A DNA stretch of 64,000 bases from Lanius collurio (taxonomy: Eukaryota; Chordata; Aves; Passeriformes; Laniidae). The notes beneath the pieces were generated by a model. That model saw nothing but the letters and a program-made list of their open reading frames with translations. It made no database searches and had not been told where the DNA came from. Positions within the stretch are counted from its first letter, which is position 1; each line of letters begins with the position of its first letter. Of the stretch, positions 13,005 through 25,710 are shown piece by piece. The translations under genes were made by a program, and so were the position numbers. Location of the stretch: positions 2,788,559-2,852,558 of the forward strand of contig JACBWW010000022.1 in NCBI GenBank assembly GCA_020086605.1. Reading direction: 5' to 3'.

Positions 13005-13310
13005 AACCCCTGCAAGACCCCACCACTCCTCCCGAGTTTCCCTGCACTGATGGAGCACCAGGGGCAGGTTTTAGGTACTGAGCACACCCTTTCACCTTGC
13101 CTTGCTCCTGCATTTGCTCCCCACTTTACACGCATCGCACCCGCGGTGCCGCGCCAGCCCCGAGCCCTTCCTCAGCTGCCCAGCGTGTCACTGGTCCCCT
13201 CGGTCCTGGGGACACCCCGTGACCCCACAGCGGGGAGAGAGAGCCAGAAAGGGGCACTGGATGTTTGCAGCCGTGTGCCACAGCCTCTGCCTCCCCCAAA
13301 ATGGATGTGA
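13005..13310. other. CpG-enriched GC-rich patch
   Basis: About 13 CpG dinucleotides fall in roughly 300 bases, concentrated in 13125-13165 (several in cacgcatcgcacccgcggt and just beyond). This is clearly above the CpG-poor background of the window. It falls short of a convincing CpG island and carries no recognisable coding sequence. It could be an unmethylated regulatory element or the relic of one. Confidence 0.4.
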
Positions 13311-15711
13311 GGCAGTGATCTATTTTACTCGGTTTGATTAGTGCCAGACTAACTGTTCAAAGGCAAGCCAACGCTACTTCACTAATTTAGTCACATACAA
13401 TATTAGATCTTTGATATATGCCTTATGTACAGCCTGCATTACCTTCTACAGACAAATACAAAAACATGGTCAACATTTGCAGTAAAATTATCATAGAAAT
13501 GCCATCTGAAACCTTATTTCCTTTTACAATGTGCATTTCACAAATAACTTGTATTAAAATTATGTTTTACAGGGCAGAAATAGAAAACAAATACTCCTAG
13601 TAATTTAAACAGGCATTTGCATAACATGACTAAAAACATGTTAGAAAAAGAGTTCTGCAGCTGGAAGAATGAGGTAAAAATACAGATACAGTGATTTTAA
13701 CACTGAATGTAAAAATGCCTTTTAGCTGCCATAATTAGTGAATTAAAGTGTACTTTCATCAAAACCATTCTAACTAAGATTACTATTATTGTTCTCACAC
13801 ACTGCTTCCTGCTTGTTCAATAGCACAATATTACTAACAGGTAAATCACAGATTTCCAAAAAATCTCTTCACTGAAGCATCACCCCAAAATATCACCTTC
13901 TTCAAGCCCCTACTTTGCAAAAGCCACTTCTTCTCATGACAAATTGTTATTTACAAAGCCACACTCTTGCTCAAAGTGTTTTAATATTAATCATGCCTTT
14001 TGTTTAAAAATTGGATTACCCTGTGACACTGGGGAGTTTACAGGAGCACACGGAGCAGAGTGATGCCAAACCCAGCAGCTTTGGGGACTGGGAGTGCTGT
14101 GGGTGGGTGCCAGCCAGATGCTGCTCTTGGTGACAGGGAGGAAGGTGTCATTCATGACTGGGTGAAATTACAGGTAATTAGGGAAATATTTCCAACAAGA
14201 ATAAAAGAGGAAATTGAGGCAGATGCATGGTGGCTGCAAGGGCAACCAGGAGCAAGTCTCACTGGAGGAGGGAAGGAAAGAGGCAATGGTCAGTCCTGGG
14301 AGCTGAAATAAGATTATCAATGGACTTCAGACAGGCCACATCAGATCCCACCTCAGGAGAAATTGGATTCGGTATTTTAAGCCTTCTGGTACAAAATTCT
14401 TCTATGGAGAACTACTCTGAGGGTCTGTAGGAACTTGTAGTTCTCATTTGAAAAAATTGTGCTATTCTCTACAACAGAGAGATTCTTAAATATTTAAAAG
14501 CCTCCTCCATTGGTTGTTCATCAGATTGATTACGATGCATATTTCAGCAGTTTTTTTCTAAAAATGCTCATCAGAGGATCAAGAAACGAGGTGTTCTGTG
14601 TGCTCTACATTGATTCACACTATTTCATTTTAATTCCAAAATACTGAATTCAGAAAACTGCCAAGAAAACAAAGCAGGAAATGTTTGTGTTTTGCTGTAT
14701 GTTGCATATGCTCTATGGTAACCAAGAACACAAAAGAAATAGATGATGTTGCATTTCTCAGCCTATCATTCACTAGCAAGCAAGCAGAGGAATAAAAACC
14801 AGAAGCACTGTAACTTTCCTCAGAGTACCTGCATATTTTGTCTTCTAACTTGGTAGAGAACAGAAATCTGCCAAGCTTCATATGCTACTTACCTTGTTGG
14901 AGCTCTCTCATGTAAATTAAATTTAAGTATAATTTCACCTCCAAAAGAATAAAGCCATGCATATGTCCTGAAAATTAGCATCAAACTAGCCCAGTTTAAA
15001 CACCTTTGTGAAGGTCTTGGGTTAAAGAGGGTGGTGTTCCTTCGCCTCTACCTTTGTGAGAAAACTTCAGAACCAAACAATCTTGTTTAGCTTGTGCTTT
15101 CAAGGGTACAAGTCAAATGTATCTTACCACCACATAAATCTGACATTCGTATCACCTTTGAGGCACTGGATTCCTGCTGCATCACTTTCCCCCCTAAATC
15201 ACCTCCACAAAACATGGTAACAATAGTTAAATGCATTTATTAGTGACATCTTGGTGATTTAGGGGAAAAGAAATGTATTCTTGACACTGCACATTGTCAA
15301 ATACAATGTCATCAAAACCAAGCATTACCCCTCAACCCAGAAACTGGCTTTAAGATATAGAGAGCTGGGATGAAACTCATTACAAAATTAGAAAAGGACA
15401 TTTTATCCTTCCTTTCACCCAAAGTAAACCTTTATGCAGGAATAGCCTTCTAGGGATCTTCCATCCCACCCCTCCATGTTTGAAAATAGATATTATTGCA
15501 CCATAGGGGTTCTAATTTTGTTTTTACTCTAACTGAAGAGCATGGAACAAAAGCAGGTTTATTTAATTCCATTAATATTAAAGGTGGGTAGGGGATGGTG
15601 CCTTTCTTGTGTTATCAACAGTCTCAACACTAACCAACAACACTTCCATTCAAGGCAACACTACAGAAACAGTAAAGCTGATTTCTGTTCCCTGACACCA
15701 CTGCAATGATG
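13311..15711. other. Non-coding span
   Basis: AT-biased sequence with no recognisable gene, RNA or repeat family. Polypurine and A-rich stretches are common, and a moderately GC-rich part lies at 14030-14300. Confidence 0.55.
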
Positions 15712-15790
15712 AAAACTACTCTGTGAAGAGCACCTTTTTTTCTACTATTTTAGCCCATTAGCTAAAATAGTTAGAGGTGACAGTAGTTTT
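15712..15790. repeat. Long imperfect inverted repeat (hairpin)
   Basis: The left arm 15712-15754 and right arm 15761-15790 are reverse complements except for small gaps. Paired blocks are aaaactact/agtagtttt, gt/ac, cacc/ggtg, tcta/taga and ctattttagc/gctaaaatag, around a 6-nt loop (ccatta). The left arm carries three insertions (ct, gaagag, tttttt) and the right arm one extra t. The inner stem of ctattttagc is perfect. A nested match, agcccatta (15752-15760) with taatgggct (15790-15798), offers an alternative fold. It may be a template-switch product, a tiny MITE-like relic, or an RNA hairpin if transcribed. Confidence 0.8.
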
Positions 15791-18700
15791 AATGGGCTCC
15801 AGCACAGGTAACAAAGATTTTTCTAGCAAATAAAGGTGACCATAGGTGTTGACAGGTATGAAAAAACATTCAGAAAGAGTCAATTCTCAGTCAAAGAAGA
15901 ATAATTTAAACTGAAAAGCAAAAGGTAAGTACCCTAGACAAGGTATTTTCTTGCCTCCCCAGTACATTTTAAGGACAGATAAAGGCTATTCTGCAGAAGA
16001 AATACTTCAGAAGCAAAAAAAACCCCAAGGCCTCAAAAGTAGCCCCAGGAAGAAAAAATTAGCTTTCCAGTGCTGTATGTCAGTTTTATGCCCCTTATCT
16101 AAGCAGTTCAAATGAACTTGCACTCAAATGTTATTAGATATTGCTGCCATGGCATTTATATTTCCAAGTATGCAAGGGACATGTGCACACGAGCAGAAGC
16201 ACCAGGTCTAGAGGGCACCATTATATTCCTGTTTATTTCCCCAGTTACAGCAGGCTACAAATGCATGCTATTGATTGTTATTTGTCTCTTTGCAGGCATT
16301 CAACCTTAGAATTTTTATCTTTCCTTTGTAATTTTTCTATTTTAATATTCTCTGTCTTCAAGAGTGCTACCAGTCTGATTATTTCTTAGCTTGCATCCCC
16401 TCATTTGAAACAGTTTCCACCCAAACCTGCTTGGTTAGTGACCAAAATTTCACCCTTGAGAAATGAAAAGTGGAGATACCAATGATAGTGAAGAATTTGA
16501 AAGTCTCCCAAGTCCATTTCCAAGAAATAACTATTTGCTGTTTCCACCTCCCAGTCCACAAGAAATTCAGTGGGCAAAGTCAAGGCAAAGACCCCATTCA
16601 TCTTTCCTTTGTGTTTGCAACTCTCATTGCAGCTCTGAATTGATAAACTGTTATTGATGTTAGAGATCAATGAGATTAAGCATGTGCTTAACTTTAATCA
16701 CATAAATAAGTCCATTTCTGAATGTGGGCAGCATTATCCATCACTGGGCAGAACTAAGCTCTTTCTGGATAATTAACACTTCATTTGCTTTGCCATGGTC
16801 AGTGGTCCTCACATGTGATATGAAGAATTATATATATTAAGAGCCTGATTCAGAATCTAGAGTCAAGGATATTCTTATCTGACAAAGTTTATCACATCAG
16901 GGAACAGTCTGAAATTATTGGCATTGTTCAGTCCTTGCTTTGCCACAGTGATGGGATGCCAGTCTGCAGAGTCAAGAAGAATGAAACCTGGGCAGAGGAC
17001 CTGAATGGATTACTATTTGTGTAATTAACCAAGCTGTATGAATCCCACTGTTGGATTCAGTTTTCCTTCTCATTAACATTCTTTTACATTTTCTGTATAA
17101 AAGTCTTCAATTGCACACTGAATAGATTTTATTCCTCTCAAAATAAAATATTATAGTTAAAACTGTTGAGTTCTCAGAATTTAAATCAGGTAGAAATACT
17201 CTTGTGTAAAAGATCTGATCATTTTATCAGTTTGGTTTGGTTTTGGGGGTATTTTATCATAAAGTTAAGCATATTCGACACACTAGGAGAATTTAGTTTA
17301 AATTTCTAATTATTTAAATACAGACTAAATGCTGCTTTATTACTTAGTATATCTTCATTAATTATCAGTGTTGAGGATGCATTTTAAGAAGTTCAGGAAG
17401 TTTTGAAGGCACTTTTTTAGTGGCACAAAAAACTCTCAAGTTTTTAAGAACATCGTCATGATTAAATAAACATTTCATTTTATGCTTTAATTTTAACTCA
17501 GCTGAGTCGACAAGACAGAGTGGTAAAGGAGTCTTCATGGATAAAATTATCCAAGAAGCAAACACAACTGAAAAAAATACAAAACTTGCAAATACTTGTG
17601 TTTTCTTCTAATTGCTTAGAAATCAACTGCTACAGGACATAAATATCTGAATTGATTTTCAATGCTAGACACCACAATCCTGAAAGGGAAAAATGATATT
17701 TTTTTAAATTTACAAGCTTCATATAAAATTTGTCACACATTTTGATCCCACTTAAGCAAAAACTAGTGTTCTTTACTGGGGAACACAACACCCTGTTCAC
17801 CTCCTGACCCACTGGCCTCCTGGAAAACAGGACTGTGTGATCATTTCAAGAGCTATGTTTCACTTACAGATTAAAATAAGAGAAAAAAGTTGTCACTCAC
17901 AAGAACAACCATCTTGGTACAAGCCCCTTGATCACACACTGCTAGCAACATAGCTCTGGATGTTTGAAGGAAATGATCAGTGAGCAGATCACACTGGAAA
18001 TATTTCCCCACATTCCCATATGGCTGTATCCATGAAAAAACAAAGCTTGGAGTTCTCCCCCTCTGGTCACAAAGATACCTTCTTTATTAGAAATAAATTA
18101 ACAAAAATGACTTTGCACTTCTGGTGTTGCCAGGAAGCTCTTGCAAAACACAAGTATCAAAGAAGAAAAACCCCAGCCCTCAAGAGTGCATGGAAGGTTT
18201 GGGAGCACAGCCTTGGTCTGGAGTCAATCACAGCCTTAATGGCCCACATTTGCACCGATTTGCAGTTGGGAAATAGGAGACTTCACCGAGCATATTGCAC
18301 AAGCAGCTGATCTCCAGCCTGGAGATGTTCTGGGAGCCAGCGAAACAGGGCAGTGAAAATGCTCTCCAAGTACTGGAGGGGAAGTAAAACAGCAAAATAC
18401 AGCCCAAGCACATGAAATATAGGTGCACAGGACTTTGTCAATGTGTGTCCATGCCAACACGCTCTTGCTACGACACATCCGGACATGATCCATCACTCCA
18501 CAGAATGTGCCTCATGTCCCATGAAGGACAACAGGCAGCAGATAAATCTGGTCTAGTCCATATGGTGAGGAAAAAAGCCTTTTTCCCCAGCCTAAAGATT
18601 AACAGCAATTGTCAGAAATCTTAACAGGGGCCAATGTAAAGACAATTTTAAACTTACAGAAATTCCTAAGTGGTTCATCATGCCTTGTGATGAAGTAATA

Positions 18701-20966
18701 ACCACATGCAAAAGCTGGATTTAGTGTTAGACAGTCTATGGGGGGAAAAAAAGGTGGGGGGAGTATAAAAAAAAATGAAAAATAAGAATACACTTAAAGC
18801 TGAATTGGCTGGCATTTCCCAGTGGTCTCAGCAGCCCAACAGAGCAGTAGCAAAGCCACTACCCAAAATTAAAAACGATCCACAAAGACCAAAGTGCACA
18901 GCTCAGAGGCAAAGCCCAGGAAAAGGCCTGCATTCCCTCCGAGCCGATGCATTCCATCAGCCAGCTTCAGCCTCCCAGGAAAACACACCACAGTGCTCAG
19001 CAGCTATTTCTAACCTGTGGTTTTCTTCCTGTCAGAACCTCTCCCTTCTTGCTTCTCCTAGTGCACAGCCAGGGTTTCCAGCAGCCGCCTTCCTCCTCAG
19101 TCAGTGCTAACCTCCCAAACACTTCTCACTCTTTTCCTTCTTGTCTTCTTTGCCCTCATTTTATTCTTTTTCCTGACTTCTCTATTGCAGCACAAATGCC
19201 CTCATATCACCATGATTATACCTATAAAAAAGGTTGCTTAAAAGCATGTAAATCACCCATGATATTTAAAGGGTGTCCTTTCAGGTTATGGGCAGGGCTG
19301 GTTTGGAAAGAGAGAAGGAGCATGGCCCAAGCCAGCAGCTGAACCACCAGGTAGTGTGGATGGGCTCCTCAGGAACACCAGAGCTGGACACTAAAGGAAG
19401 GCAAGAGAAGACCTCACCAGGATTTCCCATGGCCCTGGATCACACCCAGAATGGGGCACAGAACTCATAAGTAAGTCAGTAATCCCCGAGAAATGCCCCA
19501 AGCCACAGCAGCAGTTACCAGAATTGGGCAGAATCAGGGCAAGCAGCAAAATCAAACCCCCTCTGTGCTTTTGTGGGGCACTGCTGGGCTGAACATGGCC
19601 ATGATTAGTCCCCAGAACTGCATATGCACACGTGATGCTTCTGAATATAAATAAATAAATACATATATATAAGAGAGAGATTTACAGTAAGAAAAACAAA
19701 GCCTGCTACAGAGATTATATGAGCAGAGGAAGCATGCCAAAAGTGGTTGCTGTTTAATTTCAGCACACATACTGCCTCAGGTACAAACAAAAGTCTCAAG
19801 AATCCCATTTAAAGCTCTAATCAGGCTCTTCATTCATTTTTTAATTGGTAGAGCATGATCCTACAGCATCCTGAAGAATCAGGATGAGAAGAGATGCAGG
19901 TCCACGCTGTGGTCCACCTGCAACACACTCTCCACACAGACATCTGAGGTGGGACTTCACCCAACCTGCAGCACCACAAAGAATAGAAAGCACCTTACCA
20001 GGGAGGCTGGTGACAGACAGCCACCCCATAACAGACCAGACAGCAGGCTGTGCTGGCCTCTGGTTTCACACAAAAGCCACTTCCCCCTGCCTTTAACCTT
20101 TGGGATTGTCTTTAGTACTCAAATGCTTTCTTTTTTTTAATTTTATTTTTATTCACTGCCAGAAGCTCAGTTCCAACACAGCAGTCAGCCATGAACTCAC
20201 CCTAGCTACTCTCCAAAGGAGTAAAGCAGTTTGAATATCCATGACTTACACTGGCTGGGAACACAGTAGCTCAGATAACATTGAAACATCTACTGGGCCA
20301 CCATAAGAACTCCTGAAAACAGGGCAAGTTTGTTTAGATCCATTGTGGTATTCCCATTGCATGGGCCACCATTAACTACCTGCCCACCTGGAAACAGGAA
20401 TTTTGCTTTTTTTACCTCATTGTTTTCCATTAAGATGCATTTGAAGGACAGTAATTGGACAAAATCCAACATACTATCAAAGTGACCTTCCCAATAGGAT
20501 TCTTATACACCACAGAGAGTAGTCCTTTGAAGAGATCCCCCCAATATGTACCAGTTTGTTGTTTAAAAAATAAAGAATAAATGTTTTTCCCTTTGTTGTT
20601 TAAAGAATCACTTCTTTTAATCACTAGTGAAAAAATAAACAAGAGATCATTATTTTTCATTCTGTATTTTTAAATGGATTCAGATGAGGAATCAAGAGGA
20701 AATCTCATCACTTCTTTGTTCTTATGAAAAATCTCAGACTGAAAATACCCAGTGCCCTCATGTTATTGTCAAGCCTACAGCCATTAAGAAGGTAGTCTTA
20801 AGAGATAAATAGAGCAGTGATGCTTCAGCTCCTTGTTCAAATGGGGGTTTCAATAAAGCAATGCTGAGTTTTTGCAGAGGAATTATTTTGCTGCCTTTGG
20901 GCTTTAGGATACCAGCCATCCAGAGAAATCTTTTGACATCAGGATGAGATCTACTATAGGTAGTAT
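15791..20966. other. Non-coding span with minor simple repeats
   Basis: No recognisable gene. Contents include a compound simple repeat at 19646-19680 (AAAT units, then AT, then AG) and two G6 runs separated by A7 and ggt at 18740-18761. GC-richer stretches occur at 18180-18500 and 18880-19130. No open frame here resembles a known protein. Confidence 0.55.
19646..19680. repeat. Compound microsatellite (AAAT)n-(AT)n-(AG)n
   Basis: Three simple-repeat motifs follow one another: ataaataaataaat, then catatatataa, then gagagaga. It is short and probably polymorphic. Confidence 0.8.
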
Positions 20967-20992
20967 TTAATCCTTTAAGACTAAAGGATTAA
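20967..20992. repeat. Perfect 11-bp stem with 4-nt loop
   Basis: The arm ttaatccttta (20967-20977) is followed by agac and then its exact reverse complement taaaggattaa (20982-20992). The arms contain the bicoid/PITX/OTX-type homeodomain core TAATCC on one strand and GGATTA on the other, so this could equally be a paired homeodomain site. Both readings are inference from motif shape. Confidence 0.7.
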
Positions 20993-23900
20993 GCCAGTTG
21001 ACCAGGAAGAGAAGTTAGATTTAACACCTGGAAAATTCAAAGCATTTCCAGCCTTCTCATTCCAGGGTTACTCTCACAGTCCAGACAAGAACACTTACAT
21101 GGAGTTTAGCTTCTACATTTAACAGAAAAATAAACTAGTTTATATTGATCTAAAGCTGAAGACCTAGTACTGAGAAGACATTGAAATACCACAAAATAGA
21201 CTAACAAACATTTAAAATAAAGGTCCAGAAGGTGGAGATCTTTGTAATTCTAGGATGGAGAAATGCATGCCTAAAACCGAGGTCAGATTCATGAAAAAAA
21301 ATGATAAAGCATGAAATGGGTGTGCTGGACATGGCAGCCTCGAGCAAAACCTGGGAACAGTTTGCCATTCCACTGTGAAATAACAGAGTATCTCTGATTA
21401 TTCTGCTGCTAACCTAGCTGTGCCCTACGAAATCTGCCTTTCAGATGGCTCATGCTTTTTGCTGGCCTTGTCCACACTCATATCTCAGCCACGAGGACCA
21501 GCATCTACAGAGACACCAAGTCCATGAGACCTAGAATGTATGTCAAAAGCAACAGTAAAAAATGGATTCTGAGAGAAGGAAAAAAAAATCAACCATTTTC
21601 TATTTAGGAAAGAAAGTCATTTTCCACCCCTGGTATGGCTTTCCTGAGTTTATGCTGTGAAGGTGTGGTTAGCCCTTGTTCTGGGCAAATATCATCACCA
21701 CTGTCATCCAAAGCATCTTGGCTTCATGTCTGCAGTTCTGGGCAGTCCTCAGACGGGCAAAGTGAGCCACAGCAAAGCACCAGCTCTGTGACACAGCAGC
21801 ATTATTGATTTAACTGGTTTGTTTATGCCTATGTTTAATTGGCTATGTTAATAGCATTTTAATCCACATTTCACTTGTATGTGGCTGATAGCGCAACACT
21901 GGTGTGGCTGTGGTGACATTTTCTCACCATTGCTGTCTGTCATCAAGCACCAGGCCAGCACTGTGAGACTGACAATACCAAATGCTTTGTTTAATTAGGC
22001 ATACTTTACACTATACTGCATAATTCCCCAGCAATGGCTGATTATTTTTTTTTTATTAAATAGGCAAAACCATGAAAAATCTTTAATCAAATAGCAAAGA
22101 TTTCAGTCATCTTCAGTCACACCAATATTTACCATTTCTAAACATTCAAATGAAGATTAATGAGAACTGAGTGAAAGAAAAAAAAAAGAAAAATGTGGTA
22201 GCAAAGTTGGAAAATCCCCTTTAAGGTTTATGCCAAGCAGCATATCACCAGAGCATCAAGCAACATGATTACCCAAAGTATTCATGCTTAGAGATACTCT
22301 CTCCATCAGAGTCAAGATCACCTCGTCTCCAGAAAAACGTGCTGTGGGTCTGTCACAAACAAACACTGGCCCATGAGAGATACTTCCAAGGGATCATGGT
22401 CAGCCAGAGACAAGGACATTGTCTTTGGGCCACCCATCTCCCAAGCACTGTGAAGCCTGAGCAATGAGTAATTCAAACAGAAAATATTAAGACATTAACC
22501 AGGACCTCTCCTAAGGGTCTGCTCCTGCCCAGGCAATGAACTCAGCTCGCAGAGCTTGGAGGGCTCAGTTGTTTTGCTCAGTTCCAGATCTTTCCCAAGT
22601 AGAGATGTTTGGCACAAAGCAAATGCCCAGCACGGCCCTGGGCAGACCCCTCGGACCATGAACAGCTCTCCTCAGCCTCACAGCCCTGCCATAATCCAGA
22701 GAACTTTTCACTGTCTAAATGCTGGCCACAGTCTGTGACTTCTTGATCCAAATCTTGGTTGCCTTCCAACTTCATGTTTTGGTCTGACTGCCCTAACTCT
22801 CATTTTTCTCCTGCTAAAACTGAGTAAAAACAACTGAGTCCATAATCCTGCTTTTGACTCCACTCCTTCAGTCCCCATCCCTCTTTCACAGTTTCTTTTT
22901 TCTTCCCATTTCACCTTGCTCTCAGATTAATAACTTAAAACAGAAGTCAAAAAGCAAAAATATCCTAAATTAATTTGGCATCTGTGCTATTTAACTGCAT
23001 CAGATGCCCTGTTTAATTACCCCAATACTATTGTACTATTACTTTGGGGAAAAATGGCACAGGAGTGTGCTACAGCTGCTTCCACAGAATGCACTCTATA
23101 TAATAATCAGGACCAGAACTATTTTATAAATAGGACAATCTCTGGCCTCTGTATGAATCCCAGCTGGCAGTCAAGCCTTGTGTTCGAGCAGTGATGGCCA
23201 TGCAGGCTCTGAGGGCAGCACAGAGGTGCAGCTGGGCTCTCCCACCCCTGGGAACAGAGTGGGACCAGGGCAGCAATGCCACCAGCAATGCCCAGCCTCC
23301 TGCAGCAAGAGACAGGGCACACCTACACCTGAGCCTGACGGTGCAGACCCCGTGCCCACCTTGCAAGTCCCTTGGTAGGTTTGGAGGGAGCCCTGCCTGC
23401 AGCTCCATAAGGCTCTCCACCACCTGTCTCCCTCAGAAGGTAACCTTCACAGCAAACACCTCACAGGAGGTGTGAGATGTTCCCAGGACAAGGTTTCCCA
23501 CAGCACTTGGAGGTGTCTCCGTGTGCTCAGAGGCATTGCTGAGGTCAGATTCAGCACAGGAGGGCAGACAGGGATTTCAAAGGGGAGGTAAAGGGGGGAG
23601 ATGTACACAAACACATCCACTGTCGTTTTGAGAATCAGTGGGGGGAACTAGAAAGAGGGGGAAGCTCATGGTGAATATTAAAAAGTGAGACTTTTCCAAT
23701 TTTCTATGAAAGGTGAGAAAACAGATGAAGATTTTCAAGAGCAAACGTAACACTCACATACATGCACATACATACCCACCATCTCTAGATCCTGGGGAGA
23801 AGGCAAGCTGCTGCATTGTGGAGAGATTCAAAATGTAGAAAATCAATTGTAAATCACGAGTTCTGGATTCTTTGAGATGAAGTGTAATCTGATTTACAAT

Positions 23901-25038
23901 GTTACAAAAAGAAATTAAAGTTAATTCCAACATGATTGTGGGTATACCGCAATTTAATACAACCATGCTGTGGCCTTTAAATCTCCACATTGCAATATGC
24001 CAACAGTCATTACTTTTTTTAAGTTTCATATTTTATTTTAAACTATAAATTGGAAATATCACATAGCTTGTTATTTACATTTCAGAATTAGGATCTCTGC
24101 TTACAAACACAGTGCTCTATGGTGGAATACAACTATTGTGCAACTACCATACAGTTAGGATAGTTAAAGGCACTCCACTTCACCTCATCATTTTTTCTGC
24201 TTAAATATTATGCCACATTCTGATTAATACCAGACCAATAAAATCATCTTAGCAATCTGGTTAGAGTCTTTTGTCTACCCAGATGGCCTGCAATGTTAAT
24301 GTGTGACAATTTCAACAATGAACTAGGACTGTTTTATGGAACCAACATTTGTTCCACTGCTTTTTCTTCTTAGGCTCAGAATTTTGACACAGATGGTACA
24401 AATTACTCAAAAAAACAGAAATGTTCATTTAGAAGGCTTAAATATGTGGTTTTACTCAGGCCATCCGAATCTTTTACATTTACAATTCAGTAAATTTACT
24501 AACAACCCTGCTGTAATTAAGGTCTATAAAAATCTTCCCTTCTTTCCCACTTGCTTTTCCCCTTACGTATCTACAGCATTTCATTATGCATCCAATTTAT
24601 TAATATTTATTCCCGTTCTGAAATGTTTTTAATTTTGGAGGATTTACACTGTTCAATCTTGCATCCGATTTTTCATACCTTTCTAATTATGGAAAAGGGG
24701 GGAAAAAACATTTAATCTGTAACCACACCTTAATCCCCCTAGAACCTACACTTTTCTAGGTCTTAGAATAGAGAAGAAAACAAAAAGATAAAACTATGTC
24801 AGTAGCTTCTGGCCAAACAGCATATCATCTTCAGTGAAGCAGAAGATTTTGTAATCCTGACTTTCCATACAGATTCTCAGGAAAAAGTCAAATGTCTCTG
24901 AGAAATCACAACAGGAAGAAGAAAACAACAGGATTCTTATAAGGTGTTTTGAAGAGAGAAAGAAAGGGAGTAAGAGAAACCCCAGACTAGAGACAGATGC
25001 ACTTACAGTTTGACTGAGCCTATAAAGGCAAGAGGTTA
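20993..25038. other. Non-coding span
   Basis: No gene recognised. Points of note are an AT-rich, homeodomain-core-rich block at 21790-22060 (see findings), a GC-richer stretch at 23160-23560, and a G-run-rich plus strand at 23579-23664 (runs of 4 to 6 G separated by purines). Confidence 0.55.
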
Positions 25039-25710
25039 TTGTACAAAACTCCCAGAAGACGAGAGTTAACACAGACCAACTGCTCTGGAGCTTTTGCTGC
25101 TACCCCAGGGAAAAGGGAGCTGGCACAGGCTTTCCTTGGTCTGTCTGGGCAGGGTCATGTCCTGCAACACCAGAGCACCTCCCCCAGACAAGCCTCCTAC
25201 CCATACATCCAGACAAACCACCCCAGGGGCTCCCCAAAATGATCTGGCCACGTATAGAGGTGTGGAGGAGCATCCCAAAGGCAGAGACTCTGCTCTGCTC
25301 CAAGCGCAGGCACCCACCAGTCCTGGCTCAGGGCACTTCAGCCCAGCAGAGGCCATGGTCTGCAAGAGCCCTCATGCTTCCAGAACGTCTTTGGGGTTCA
25401 TGGCAGAGACAGCTGAAATCATCCCTCGGGGTGCACGGCACCCCTGTGAGCCCCACAGCAGAATTTGCTTCCAGTACATCCTTCCAAAGCAGATCGTGGC
25501 ACCAGTCACTGAAATCCCGTGCCATTTCACAGCACTGCAGTTGTTAATGTTTATTTCAGTGCTTTTGACCAATTTACCTGAACACAGCCTTCCTTTGACA
25601 CTTGCTGTATCTGTGTGTGGTTTCTGCATCATTCTGATGTTCTGGTTTCTGTCTGACTGTGTTTCTGTGATGGCTTTGTTTTATTATTTAAACAAATAAT
25701 TTAAACAATA
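25039..25710 (+). other. GC-rich stretch with a long open frame, not called a gene
   Basis: Plus-strand frame 25094-25699 is open for about 200 codons, but its first codon is TTG rather than ATG and the sequence has no motif I recognise. Its 3' third is followed by AT-rich DNA with aataaa at about 25708. A 3'-terminal exon is conceivable; chance openness in C-rich DNA is more likely. Confidence 0.2.

Noticed and set aside
18361..18378. ctctccaagtactggagg, nearly the reverse complement of cctccagtacctggagag at about 37613
   Set aside because: The 17/18 match does not extend into the flanks, so it is not evidence of a dispersed repeat.
25094..25699. 201-codon plus-strand open frame as a gene
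   Set aside because: Begins with TTG, has no recognised domain, and lies in C-rich DNA with few stops in several frames.
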